A DNA stretch of 64,000 nt from Paraburkholderia sediminicola (GCF_902859805.1 NZ_CADIKC010000017.1:57597-121596), one strand, 5' to 3'. Positions 16,468 to 24,841 are shown, counted from the first letter of the stretch. Numbers and translations: made by a program. The notes: generated by a model from the letters alone, not told the origin.

Positions 16468-17937
16468 TCACCCGAACAGGCCATGCAGGAACCAGCGCGG
16501 CTCGCGTTCCTGGACGGCGCTTACGCGCTCCCGGAAGACCCAGTAGTGCACCGCGTCTTCGGACTCCGCGACAAAATAGTCTCGCGTCACCGGGTGCCCA
16601 TCCTGCCAGCCGACCTCGATCCGTTCGCCCGGCGAGACCATGCGCAGCGGCGTGCCGTAGAACGGGCGGTGGCCGCGCATGATGAGTTGCACCGGACTGT
16701 CGAGCAGCCACGCCGGCCGCGGAAGGCTGGACGGTGGCGGCATCGACCGGACGGTCTCGCCGATGGGAAGCCAGCGTGCGGCGACTTCCGGGCGGTGGTC
16801 GGCAACTGGAGCCGCCTTGAGCACGTTCTGCGCGCCGAGCCGGGCGACGAGCAGCTCCGTCAGCCGCGCGTGATCCTGCGGCGAGCCGCCGGGCTCCGGG
16901 AACAGCGATTCGCTCGGCGCGTCCGCTTCGCGCACGTCCTTTGCATCGAGGCGAACGGCGATGACCGGAGCGGCCAGTTCGACGCGACCCAGCCGTTCTT
17001 TCAGCAGGCGCACGAGGTGTTCCTCGCGTGACGTCGGCTCGCCAAGCGCGATCTCGATTGCCGTCGGCGGCACCGCCGCCCGGCCGCGTTCATGCTCGAG
17101 CTCAAGTACAAACCGCGCGATCGCCAGCTGCCGCGCCGACAGCCAGCCGGTCATCTGCAGGATCAGCCGCCGCGCCGCGAACAGCACGGCTTCCGCATGC
17201 TCGATCCGGTCGGGCAGCTCGAGCCGCGCGCTGAAGGCGGGGGGCAACTCCAGCCATTCGTACACTTCGGGCGCCGCGCCCGTCGCGCGATCGAGCGCAT
17301 CCAGCAGCGCCGTGCCGCAGCGCTTCTTCAGGCCTGCGCGGGGTAGTCGCCGGACGTCGTCGGCCGTTGCGCATCCCAGACCGTCGAACCATTCGGCGTA
17401 CGGGCGCGCCGGCGGCAGGGCAGGTAACGGCACGCGACGCAGTCTGCGGTCGACGGATCGCAGCGAGAGCGCAATGCCACCTGAGGACCGGGCGAAGAGC
17501 CACGCAGCCTGCCCGGTAGGGGCAACGGCAAGTGTCGCGGTCACGCCGAACGCGGTCACCGTTTCACCCGCCCGCCGGCGCAGTGGCCGGATGCCACCGA
17601 AGAGGCGCAGGCTCGCCGAGACGTCGGCCAGCACGACCGATTCCTCCGCCAGCACCACATGGGGGGTGAACTGCAGCAGGGCGAACGCCACGCCACGAAC
17701 AAGCTCCGCTTCACGGGTGAGATCACGTTCCCGGATGACCGCGTCGGGGACGAGCGTCAACACGCCACCGCGGCGCATGCCGGGCACGATCCCGGCCGAG
17801 TGCGCAGCGCGATCGAGCGCGACAACGCGGTCCGTCTCCAGCACGACAAAGCCGGTCTCATGGCGTGGCATCGACCAGCGCGGGAGAAACGACTCGATGG
17901 CGAGGTGCGGCAGATGTACGCCGATCCAGAGTTGCAT
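16468..17937 (-). CDS. imuB: ImuB, inactive Y-family polymerase-like mutasome hub
   Basis: A 489-residue member of the DinB/Y-family superfamily. It starts LWIGVHLPHLAIE where active Y polymerases have a metal-binding Asp (DMDxF/Y); that Asp is absent, as in other ImuB proteins, so it is a scaffold linking DnaE2 and ImuA to the sliding clamp. A SLFPEP segment at about residue 350 could be a beta-clamp peptide. The start at 17937 lies inside imuA: the two genes overlap by 80 bases in different frames. That is long for translational coupling, but the conserved N-terminus requires it. The next gene, dnaE2, follows after six bases. Confidence 0.94.
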   Translation of the reverse strand: MQLWIGVHLPHLAIESFLPRWSMPRHETGFVVLETDRVVALDRAAHSAGIVPGMRRGGVLTLVPDAVIRERDLTREAELVRGVAFALLQFTPHVVLAEESVVLADVSASLRLFGGIRPLRRRAGETVTAFGVTATLAVAPTGQAAWLFARSSGGIALSLRSVDRRLRRVPLPALPPARPYAEWFDGLGCATADDVRRLPRAGLKKRCGTALLDALDRATGAAPEVYEWLELPPAFSARLELPDRIEHAEAVLFAARRLILQMTGWLSARQLAIARFVLELEHERGRAAVPPTAIEIALGEPTSREEHLVRLLKERLGRVELAAPVIAVRLDAKDVREADAPSESLFPEPGGSPQDHARLTELLVARLGAQNVLKAAPVADHRPEVAARWLPIGETVRSMPPPSSLPRPAWLLDSPVQLIMRGHRPFYGTPLRMVSPGERIEVGWQDGHPVTRDYFVAESEDAVHYWVFRERVSAVQEREPRWFLHGLFG

Positions 17938-18574
17938 ATCGGCTCAACAGGGCAGGTGAAGGTGCGAGAGGAACAAAAACGGGTTCGTCGCGCTGCGGTC
18001 CGCGGCGCTTGACGAACGTCACTTCAATACCGCCCCTGGCGGCTCGCAGCGCAAGCCGCAGCGGCGCTGGCGACGTCGCGTGGGCGGCCGCGAGTGGGCG
18101 AAACAGGAACAGCAGCGTGTCCGAGGCCTGCGCGGCCAGATGCAGGCGCCGGAGCGCCTCCTGCCGCACTTCGGCCTGCCAGAAGAGCAGGGCGCCGCAG
18201 GTGCCGGCACGCAGGATCTGCTCGGCGGCCCACAGCGCATCAGCCGTGCGTGGTGCGCGCAGCACGCAGGCCTGTCCTGCGGGAACGCCCAGCCACGCCA
18301 GTCCGGCCGGTTGTAGTCGATGCGGCGGCTGCAGCAGGAGCAGCGGACGGGGCGCGACGTTCGCCAGGGCGGGCTGCAGCAGACGCAGCTCCCCGCAGCC
18401 CGGCTGCGGCGTCAGCAGTTCGGTAAGCGCGCCCACGGGCCAGCCGCCACCCGGCAGCTCGGCGGTCAGCGCGGCGTGGCCGCACGACACCACCCGATCG
18501 AAGCCGGCGGCCAGCTGCGAAGCTCGCCACAATGATGGGTGTATTGCTTCCGGGACTGGCAGCGGGAGGGTCAT
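17858..18574 (-). CDS. imuA: ImuA, RecA-like mutasome protein
   Basis: A 238-residue protein (from the ATG at 18574) related to RecA/SulA, the first gene of the imuA-imuB-dnaE2 operon. The early segment HPSLWRASQL and the ELPGGGWPVGALTELL pattern (about residues 40-55) are typical of ImuA, where a RecA-like fold is kept and the ATPase motif is degenerate. The frame extends to a TTG at 18586, but that would place the start four bases from a LexA box, so the ATG at 18574 seems better. No strong ribosome site is seen for either start. The LexA box at 18591-18606 makes the operon SOS-inducible. Confidence 0.92.
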   Translation of the reverse strand: MTLPLPVPEAIHPSLWRASQLAAGFDRVVSCGHAALTAELPGGGWPVGALTELLTPQPGCGELRLLQPALANVAPRPLLLLQPPHRLQPAGLAWLGVPAGQACVLRAPRTADALWAAEQILRAGTCGALLFWQAEVRQEALRRLHLAAQASDTLLFLFRPLAAAHATSPAPLRLALRAARGGIEVTFVKRRGPQRDEPVFVPLAPSPALLSRYATLDRRTSAAPRHRVVSPALVDATP

Positions 18575-18590
18575 TGGATTGCGCAAAAAC

Positions 18591-18606
18591 CTGTATGGAT
18601 GTACAG
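18591..18606. promoter_or_regulatory. LexA (SOS) box
   Basis: CTGTATGGATGTACAG matches the LexA consensus CTGT-N8-ACAG exactly. It lies 16 bases upstream of the imuA ATG and 56 bases upstream of the divergent small gene at 18663, so LexA bound here could repress both directions. The match and its place before a mutasome operon make this a confident call. Confidence 0.92.
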
Positions 18607-18662
18607 TATCCTACACGGATTTTCGTAGCAGCGAACGGACACTTTTTTTCGGGAGAAGCTCC

Positions 18663-18947
18663 ATGGATCTGCGCGTTCGCAAGCCCGTTAGCCATCCGAT
18701 GCCAGAAATTGTGGCGTTTGTTGCGGACCTGAAAGCGGCGTTTGGCGAACAGGAAATCGATGAGGCCATTCGCCGCGGCAAGGCTGGAGAGCCGACGTTT
18801 TATGCATGCGAAAATGGCCATACTGTTGGCACCGCTACGCCGGCGCAAACCAACTTCTGGGCTGTTGACCGGGCAGTGCGCGACCGTCATTACTGCGTCG
18901 GTTGCGACGGCTCCTGCGTGGGCACCACGAATTCCTGCCGTGCATAA
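18663..18947 (+). CDS. Small unknown protein divergent from imuA
   Basis: The 94-residue product is not of a family I can name. I placed the start at the ATG at 18663, which has GGGAGA eight bases upstream; the frame runs open far upstream but overlaps imuA. The first 40 residues (PMPEIVAFVADLKAAFGEQEIDEAIRRGKAG) form two likely helices. The second half has four cysteines (ACENGH ... CVGCDGSC ... SC) that could bind a metal or form disulphides. The shared LexA box suggests SOS induction. A secreted-protein gene starts 26 bases downstream and may be co-transcribed. Confidence 0.7.
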   Translation: MDLRVRKPVSHPMPEIVAFVADLKAAFGEQEIDEAIRRGKAGEPTFYACENGHTVGTATPAQTNFWAVDRAVRDRHYCVGCDGSCVGTTNSCRA

Positions 18948-18973
18948 AACCGCATGCAAACTGAGGAGAGGTC

Positions 18974-19321
18974 ATGTTTCGATTTTTGGGCGTGGGCGCA
19001 ATCCTGCTTGCAGTTGCTTCGACCGGAGTCGCAGGCGAACACTACGTTGAAATCTGGAACCCGCCTGAGGCGCGGATGCAGTCGTCCGGCAACGGCAAAC
19101 CGAAACCAGGGAAGGTTGCGGTTCCCTCACGTCACACATCCAACGCTACACCGCGCCGGGTCGCAGACCCGGTAGTGAAGTACTTAGCGAACAAGCACGC
19201 AGGGACTGGTCCTAAGAAGGTTGCGGTGTCGCGCGCGGCAGACCTTCCCCGAATAATGACGCCCGAAGGCAATGTGCTCCGTGTAAACGACGGGGGAGCG
19301 CTGGTCGAGGTAGTTCGATAA
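18974..19321 (+). CDS. Small secreted protein of unknown function
   Basis: A 115-residue protein with a clear Sec signal peptide: MFR, a hydrophobic core (LGVGAILLAVAS) and a likely cleavage after VAG at residue 21, giving a mature protein of about 94 residues that is basic and Pro/Gly-rich at first. GGAGAGG precedes the ATG at a normal distance. The mature part shows no known motif. It follows the small LexA-linked gene at 18663 by 26 bases and may share its transcript. Confidence 0.65.
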   Translation: MFRFLGVGAILLAVASTGVAGEHYVEIWNPPEARMQSSGNGKPKPGKVAVPSRHTSNATPRRVADPVVKYLANKHAGTGPKKVAVSRAADLPRIMTPEGNVLRVNDGGALVEVVR

Positions 19322-19399
19322 AGAAAAAAGTCCGTCTAGCAAGGAACCCAACTCTGAGGTGCCAAGCCGGCCTTCCATTTTCTTTCGCGACAGATGTGG

Positions 19400-19693
19400 T
19401 TACGCATCCGATATTCGGCCAAGCCCGGCCGCATCGCAAAGCAGCGCCCACGCTGAATAGGGAATGCCGGCATCCTCGCTAATCCAGCGCCTGAGCTGCC
19501 GGCCACTTTTGTCTGCCAGTCGAAGGAAAGCGGTGTTGTTCCTTTCTGCAAAGCAAACGCCTTCTGGTCGGACGGGCTCCGATCTCGAGAAGATGGATTG
19601 GGTCGCAGGCAATATCGATGCCGTCGATCTCCTCGTATGTAATGAGGATTCCGAACTGGAGCTGGAGCTCTGCAAGTGCGTGTCAGAGTTCAA
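19400..19693 (-). CDS. Hypothetical protein, doubtful
   Basis: A minus-strand frame of 97 codons whose last 50 residues (from FAERNNTAFLRLADKSG to the end) look protein-like: an amphipathic helix, IPYSAWALLCDAAGLGRIS, and a sharp end. The first 45 residues are Ser/Thr-rich and may not be translated, so the true start is uncertain. No ribosome site is obvious. It may be a truncated gene from a mobile element. The opposite strand also carries an open frame (19464-19748) but with less convincing residue use. Confidence 0.35.
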   Translation of the reverse strand: MNSDTHLQSSSSSSESSLHTRRSTASILPATQSIFSRSEPVRPEGVCFAERNNTAFLRLADKSGRQLRRWISEDAGIPYSAWALLCDAAGLGRISDA

Positions 19694-19856
19694 GTCGGGC
19701 GAATCACAGACCGCGAAGCGAGCAACCAGACGGCGATCTGATCGTTAGGGTGCTCGGCCCGAAATCAGTCGACGGCGTCGCGGACCTAATGCAGCGTTGT
19801 GCGGAAAAACTGGCCAGCCACTATGTCCCGGCATATCTCGCGCGTAAGGAGGAAGT

Positions 19857-20066
19857 GTGGATGCGGCCCTTAATCCGCGTGCCCTCATCATTTCGCCGGT
19901 GGCCATCCGCAGGTTAGATGTCCGCGATGCGTTCAGAAGCGGTCCTTTCCGTAGGAGAGCTTTGGAAATCGTTGCACGTCAGTTCGTTCGGAGACATATA
20001 CCCACAACGGCGATGAAGCACGCATCCTTATGCCTGTATGCGAGCCGCATAAAAATGATCGCCTAG
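19857..20066 (+). CDS. Small basic protein, doubtful
   Basis: A GTG start at 19857 has a strong ribosome site (AGGAGG) four to five bases upstream, and 69 codons follow before a TAG. The product (VDAALNPRALIISPVAIRRLDV ...) is Arg-rich with no known motif. The rest of 19322-20114 shows no clear gene; a preceding plus-strand frame near 19750-19860 (DLIVRVLGPKSVDGVADLM) may be a gene fragment. Confidence 0.35.
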   Translation: MDAALNPRALIISPVAIRRLDVRDAFRSGPFRRRALEIVARQFVRRHIPTTAMKHASLCLYASRIKMIA

Positions 20067-20114
20067 CATGTAACGTTTTGTAAAAGACGTCCCATTCGAT
20101 TCGTTAGACGATTT

Positions 20115-22100
20115 ATGGTTCTTCGGATGGACATGTACGAAACCGAAGCGATAGACCTGTTCCGGGCAACGTTTGAAACGCTGAGTCCGCGCTGGCAGTT
20201 GTCTCACGATAGCAATGCCCTCGAACTGAGCCCGATTACCGGGCCGGTCGTCGCGGCTGTAAAGCTTTCATCCGAGCAGGCCACACAGATCCGTACACTT
20301 GCCGGTGTCACCTCGAGTGTGACTGTCGACGCGCTGCTGTTTGAAAAGAAGTTTCGTCTTCACTTGGTCGGACGGAAAATCGATCGAACCAGGTGGGCCG
20401 GAACGGCCTCTCCGAGCATTAATGCTGAAGCTGTCGCGGGTGATCTGGCGCGCGGGCTGTCATTTGCAGAGACAGTCCTGTCGGAAGTCAATTCACTGGT
20501 TGTGATCCTGAATCGCGACGGCACTATTCAACGGTTCAATCGGTTCGCCGAAGAGCTTTCCGGCCTCAGGGAAGCCGACGTAATCGGGAAAAATGCGTGG
20601 GAGCTGTTCATGTCCGACGAGGACGGAAGTGAGTCCCGTCAGAACATAGAAAGATTTTTCATGCGCGGCGAGGCGTACGAGGTGGAACGGACGGTAAAAA
20701 CGATCAGGGGTCCGCGACTGTTCCAGTTCCGCAACAAATTCGCCAGAACGGGAGATCGTCCTGACGAGACGTTTCTGATCTGTTCGGGCATCGACATCAC
20801 AGAAGAACGACGGGCTCGCGATCGCCTGGCCGAACTTGCGAATACGGATACGTTGACCGGCTTGAGGAACCGGAACTACCTGATGGATCGCCTCGACCAT
20901 CTGATGGCGACTCCGAAAAGCGTTGGTCGTCTCGCGCTTCTCTTTATCGATCTCGATAACTTCAAGCGAATCAATGACTCCCTCGGACATAGGGACGGGG
21001 ATCAACTGCTCAAGCAGGTGGCGAAACGCCTCCAGCGCGTCGCCGGTGATGAGCAGGAGGTCATTCGGGTTAGCGGCGACGAATTCGTGATCGTCGTCGT
21101 CGGTGACTTTGCCCGCTTCACAGCGCAGGAGCTGGCAAACCGCGTCGTAGAAGACTTTGAACTCGCCTATGTGCTGCGCGCGAATAGCTATCGGATGCGG
21201 GCAAGCATTGGGGTGGTCGAGCACGTGCATCACGGAGACAACGCATTCGATCTTCTTACACGTGCTGACCTCGCGATGTATGCGGCAAAGGCCGTTGGTA
21301 AAGGCAAGGATATCAGTGCGTGTCATGTATATACGCCCGAACTGTCCGAACGCGCTGAGCGCGGACTGGAGTTCTATCAGGCGCTGCAGTATGGGTTTCT
21401 CAGGAAAGAATTCGCGCTGGACTACCGGGACTGCTATACCGTCGACGGAGCGGCACGCGGCCTTCTTGCATTGGTGCAGTGGAATCGCGACGGCGCGGCC
21501 CCTGTGGAGGGACGGGAGCTTTTCTCAATGGTCGAGTCGTCCGGCTTCGGTGTCCAACTCGGCGAGTTCCAGTTGACCGAGGCGTGCCGGCAGCTGCAAG
21601 AGTGGCGTGCCGCTGGGCAGGGTGTTCAGCACGTTACCTTGAATGTGCCGTATGCGCAGCTCGTTGACGGTGACCTTGCTGGCTGCGTATCCGAATGTTT
21701 GCGAGAGCACGCGGTGGAGCCGTCAGCCCTGCGGCTGATCGTCCAGAACCGCCTGGATCAGACCGCAGCACATGTTCTCGACAAGCTGGAGGCGATACGT
21801 TCCACAGGCGTGCAGATTCTTGCTGCGCTTACGGCCGACTCGGCATTTCCGAATTTGGCGAAGCTGCCTGTTGATGGCCTTTGCATCGACGAAGAGTTTG
21901 TGGGGCGCGTACCTTCTGAGCCTGTTTCCCGAGCACTCGTTAAAGGCATAGTCGGCGTCTGTAGCGAGATGGAATTGAGCGTCCTCGTTCATGGTGTGGA
22001 CAGCAAGGAGCAGTTCACGTGGCTCACGCAATTCCCCGAAGCTGAGGTGCAAGGTCGGTTCGTTACTGATGCCTTCTCCGCGGCGAGTTCATCGATGTAG
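20115..22100 (+). CDS. RpfR/PdeR-like PAS-GGDEF-EAL protein with degenerate output domains
   Basis: At 661 residues this has the same length and domain order as E. coli PdeR and Burkholderia RpfR. An N-terminal FI-type domain (1-105, with FRLHLVGRKIDRTRWAG) is followed by a PAS domain (about 118-230, LSFAETVLSEVNSLVVILNRDG), a GGDEF domain (about 240-410) and an EAL-like domain (about 415-650). The GGDEF signature is S320-GDEF. The EAL domain has lost key residues: the EAL motif reads LAL, the DDFG metal site reads AALTAD, and the glutamate near AEGVES reads VHGVDS. Phosphodiesterase activity is therefore unlikely. RpfR senses the BDSF fatty-acid signal. This copy may be a signal or c-di-GMP receptor acting with the LuxR regulator 12 bases downstream. 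Confidence 0.88.
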   Translation: MVLRMDMYETEAIDLFRATFETLSPRWQLSHDSNALELSPITGPVVAAVKLSSEQATQIRTLAGVTSSVTVDALLFEKKFRLHLVGRKIDRTRWAGTASPSINAEAVAGDLARGLSFAETVLSEVNSLVVILNRDGTIQRFNRFAEELSGLREADVIGKNAWELFMSDEDGSESRQNIERFFMRGEAYEVERTVKTIRGPRLFQFRNKFARTGDRPDETFLICSGIDITEERRARDRLAELANTDTLTGLRNRNYLMDRLDHLMATPKSVGRLALLFIDLDNFKRINDSLGHRDGDQLLKQVAKRLQRVAGDEQEVIRVSGDEFVIVVVGDFARFTAQELANRVVEDFELAYVLRANSYRMRASIGVVEHVHHGDNAFDLLTRADLAMYAAKAVGKGKDISACHVYTPELSERAERGLEFYQALQYGFLRKEFALDYRDCYTVDGAARGLLALVQWNRDGAAPVEGRELFSMVESSGFGVQLGEFQLTEACRQLQEWRAAGQGVQHVTLNVPYAQLVDGDLAGCVSECLREHAVEPSALRLIVQNRLDQTAAHVLDKLEAIRSTGVQILAALTADSAFPNLAKLPVDGLCIDEEFVGRVPSEPVSRALVKGIVGVCSEMELSVLVHGVDSKEQFTWLTQFPEAEVQGRFVTDAFSAASSSM

Positions 22101-22112
22101 AGGCGTGCGTCG

Positions 22113-23135
22113 ATGCAGGAGAAAGTGATCGAGGCGGCTACACCCGCGCCACTGCATGAAGATGAACACCACATTTTCAACGAGTGCGTGGAGCTGAGTC
22201 TGTCTCAGGACTCCATCCTGACGCGCAGGTTAATCCGGAGCGATGGTGCGTCATTCAGCCAGATTGTCGCGATAGATACCATGGACGATCTATCGGACTT
22301 TGCGACAGCTGATCCATATGAGACGCGCCTGCAGGGAAGTTACGATCGTATCCGGCAGAAGTGGGTCGCAGCCATGGGGGGAGATCGCCTGAGGCAGGTC
22401 GAAACCGGCGACCCCGTAAGGTCAATTGGCGAGCTTTCAATGTGCGCGACGGAAGGTGCGCTGCTGTCCAAGGTGCGCACCATCATTGCGGGTCTGGGCG
22501 GAATGCAGTTCACTTACCAATGGATCCGTTTTAACGGTGCGAATCCTGCCACTGGCGATTCCGTAGAGACCCGTTACCTCGTTGGTTGCAGACCTGCCTG
22601 GTCACAACAGTACATCGCAAGGCTGTGGTACATGAACGATCCTTACGTGACATACGCCAGGACGAATGTTGCACCTGCGCTTGCGTCGCACGTAAATGTG
22701 CATCGCGTCGATCACTGGCTGGTGACAGAGGCGCGCATGCACGGCTTTGCGAGCGGGATCGTTGCCCCGGCGCATATCCATGGCCATGGTCTGGTTGGGC
22801 TGCTACATGTGAGCAATTCAATCCGGGCGCCCGCTGGCGAGGGCGTGCTGTGGGACAACCGGGTGCTATTCCGCGCCATCTCGTCGGAACTCCTGGACTG
22901 GCGCGTGTCGCAGGTTCGCCAGAATGCGCTGGCGAAGTATGAGCTCAGCGAACAGGAGACACAGATCCTGCGGATGCTGCGCGATGGCGCAAGCGCATCC
23001 CATGTCGCAGATCAACTGGGAATGTCAAAGCATACAGTCTATAAAACAATCTACCAACGGATCACCAGAAAAACGGGCGCAACGAGAATTACAGATGCCG
23101 TCGAAAAAGCGGCCGCCCACGGCCTACTTGACTGA
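22113..23135 (+). CDS. LuxR-type transcriptional regulator (solo)
   Basis: A 340-residue protein with an autoinducer-binding-like domain (about 105-250: YIARLWYMNDPYV and a later HWLVTEARMHGFASGI with the conserved Trp/Asp/Gly spacing) and a C-terminal LuxR helix-turn-helix (275-338, LSEQETQILRMLRDG ... HVADQLGMSKHTVYKTI). It has an N-terminal extension of about 100 residues compared with usual LuxR proteins. No luxI synthase is near, so it is a LuxR solo if it binds a signal at all. It starts 12 bases after the RpfR-like gene and is very likely co-transcribed, which suggests that both read one signalling input. Confidence 0.9.
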   Translation: MQEKVIEAATPAPLHEDEHHIFNECVELSLSQDSILTRRLIRSDGASFSQIVAIDTMDDLSDFATADPYETRLQGSYDRIRQKWVAAMGGDRLRQVETGDPVRSIGELSMCATEGALLSKVRTIIAGLGGMQFTYQWIRFNGANPATGDSVETRYLVGCRPAWSQQYIARLWYMNDPYVTYARTNVAPALASHVNVHRVDHWLVTEARMHGFASGIVAPAHIHGHGLVGLLHVSNSIRAPAGEGVLWDNRVLFRAISSELLDWRVSQVRQNALAKYELSEQETQILRMLRDGASASHVADQLGMSKHTVYKTIYQRITRKTGATRITDAVEKAAAHGLLD

Positions 23136-23299
23136 CCTGTCGCCGTAATCCGCAGCATCCACGCCTCAGCAAAATAATCAGCATAACTTAACATTGACTT
23201 GCGCATACTAATTCGGTGGCTTGAATTCGCCATTGCCGCTGCGCCATAGTGTCACTGCCGTTCCTGTGTGATGGCGCGGATTACCGCGTAATTAAATAG

Positions 23300-23698
23300 T
23301 CAGGAAAGAAGGTCGAGTGCCTTCTGCGCGACGAGCGGATCCACCTGACCAGTTTCGGAGGCGGTCTGATAAACGAGTGCGAACAGCTTGGCTTTCTTTT
23401 CAACGTCCATGGAATGCCCAGCGGTGGAGATACTTGTTTCGATAATGGTGAAAACGCTTCGTAGCAATTGCTCATCAACGGCGCCGTAGCGCGGAGCTCG
23501 TTTCCCGCTCAGCAAGTACGACACGTCAAAGCCGTGCTCAAGCAGGGTCATGAGATAGCCAGCGTCCGGATAGCGCTGTTCTTTTTCGTAGGCAGACTGT
23601 GTCTTGCGGTTGATGCCGGTCCATTCGGAGATGTTTCCCTGAGTGAGTCCGAGCCGGTCACGCTCTTCGGCTAGACGCAAACCAAACGTAGATGGCAT
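23300..23698 (-). CDS. XRE-family repressor
   Basis: A 132-residue protein from the ATG at 23698 (an upstream in-frame start at 23731 is less likely because it would cover the operator). It has an N-terminal helix-turn-helix (residues 5-60, LRLAEERDRLGLTQGNISEWTGINRKTQSAYEK) and a small C-terminal helical part. The family regulates phage and mobile-element genes. It is divergent from a Cro-like gene at 23787 with a palindromic operator in between, the usual lysogeny-type switch, and sits just before the conjugation operon, which it probably keeps silent. Confidence 0.85.
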   Translation of the reverse strand: MPSTFGLRLAEERDRLGLTQGNISEWTGINRKTQSAYEKEQRYPDAGYLMTLLEHGFDVSYLLSGKRAPRYGAVDEQLLRSVFTIIETSISTAGHSMDVEKKAKLFALVYQTASETGQVDPLVAQKALDLLS

Positions 23699-23716
23699 AT
23701 AAATTGGTCTTATTTG

Positions 23717-23744
23717 TTGCGAATGGCACAAAAATGTCCCATAC
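23717..23744 (+). promoter_or_regulatory. Promoter with overlapping palindromic operator for the Cro-like gene
   Basis: TTGCGA (23717-23722) and CATACT (23739-23744) are spaced by 16 bases and resemble a sigma-70 promoter reading towards the gene at 23787. The spacer holds GGCACAAAAATGTCCC (23725-23740), an imperfect palindrome GGnACA-N4-TGTnCC, well placed as a repressor operator between the divergent XRE and Cro-like genes. Confidence 0.5.
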
Positions 23745-23786
23745 TGGTAGCAATTTTTCCTAGCCGATCAGTATACGGGCCACCGC

Positions 23787-24035
23787 ATGGCACTGAAAAC
23801 ATTGGAAGAGGTACGCGCAGAGTTCGACCGGTGTGGAGTCTCCGTTTCGAGCTGGGCAGTAAAACACGGAATCCCCCGCAACATCGTTAACGGCGTGTTG
23901 CAGGGCAGACTGAAGGGCAAGCGCGGCCACGCGCACAACGCGGCGGTCCTGCTGGGCCTGAAAGACGGCGTTGTAAATCGTGAGGAGGCGCGCGAGCCAG
24001 ATCTTTGCGAGGTACTGCCAGCCAGGGAAGGGTAG
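23787..24035 (+). CDS. Cro-like DNA-binding protein of a mobile element
   Basis: An 82-residue protein with one helix-turn-helix pattern (VRAEFDRCGVSVSSWAVKHG ... IVNGVLQGRLKGKRG), like small regulators found beside repressors in Burkholderiales phages and conjugative elements. It has a Lys/Arg-rich recognition segment and a short acidic tail. It is divergent from the XRE repressor and reads toward virB1, so it is a candidate antirepressor or activator of transfer genes. No enzyme function is expected. Confidence 0.75.
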   Translation: MALKTLEEVRAEFDRCGVSVSSWAVKHGIPRNIVNGVLQGRLKGKRGHAHNAAVLLGLKDGVVNREEAREPDLCEVLPAREG

Positions 24036-24181
24036 GTGAGGGTGTAGGAGCGGTCAGCGTCGATGTTGCGAGCATCGGCGCCGACCTGACCAGTTGTTGA
24101 AACCTGAGAGGTCGACAATGGCTAAAGCCATTATTTCGTTCGGGCGCAGCCAACGATCGAGCGTTGGTGAAGGGGGAAGTC

Positions 24182-24841
24182 ATGCTTGATTTCAACTCCC
24201 TGGCCCAGCAATGCGCGCCGAACGTCCACCCCACGACACTTCAGGCGGTCGTGAGGACTGAGTCCGGCTTCAATCCATACGCGATCGGCGTCGTCGGTGG
24301 CCACCTTGTTCGCCAGCCGCGCGATCGCGCTGAAGCGGTGACGACGGCAAAGGCGCTCAGTGCACAAGGCATCAATTTCAGCATGGGGCTTGGACAGGTC
24401 AACAAGGCCAATCTTGCCCGCTACGGATTGACCTACGAAACGGCCTTCGATCCGTGTGCGAACCTGCGCGCGGGCAGCGCGATACTGCACGACTGTTATG
24501 AGCGGGCGACTGCGGCACTGGGGCAGGGTGCGCCGGCATTACGTGCTGCTATCAGCTGCTACTACAGCGGCAATTTCACGCGCGGCGAGACTGCCGACGC
24601 CAACGGTACCAGTTACGTACAGCGCGTTGTTGCCAACGCTCAGACGGCGGAAGATTCAACCAATGTCGTTCCTGCGATTCCTGTTGTGATGAACAGTCAC
24701 TCCGACAGACCAGCAAGCGCAGCAGCGCCCGATGCCAAAACATCTTCCGCGCGCCGCAGTGGCGCAAAACAACGGCAGGACGCACCGCACCCGTCATGGG
24801 ATGCATTCGGCGATTCCGCTTGTGACAACGACTGCAACTGA
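24182..24841 (+). CDS. virB1: VirB1-like lytic transglycosylase
   Basis: The 219-residue protein carries a soluble lytic transglycosylase domain with the catalytic Glu in TESGFNPYAIG (about residue 29) and the later GLGQVNKANLARYG and AISCYYSGN segments. Such enzymes open the peptidoglycan for type IV secretion assembly. The ATG at 24182 is chosen because AGGGGGAAG precedes it; a GTG at 24164 is in frame. The tail after residue 170 is Ser/Ala/Asp-rich and low-complexity, as in VirB1 proteins. No clear signal peptide is present, which is unusual for a periplasmic enzyme. It opens the conjugation operon. Confidence 0.88.
   Translation: MLDFNSLAQQCAPNVHPTTLQAVVRTESGFNPYAIGVVGGHLVRQPRDRAEAVTTAKALSAQGINFSMGLGQVNKANLARYGLTYETAFDPCANLRAGSAILHDCYERATAALGQGAPALRAAISCYYSGNFTRGETADANGTSYVQRVVANAQTAEDSTNVVPAIPVVMNSHSDRPASAAAPDAKTSSARRSGAKQRQDAPHPSWDAFGDSACDNDCN

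Noticed and set aside
20115..22100. Active c-di-GMP phosphodiesterase
   Set aside because: The EAL motif, the DDFG metal site and the late glutamate are all replaced, so I do not claim activity.
22824..22863. Possible CRISPR-like or tandem repeats
   Set aside because: I looked for regularly spaced repeats across the window and found only the two 15-base IS-end repeats at 42825-42863.
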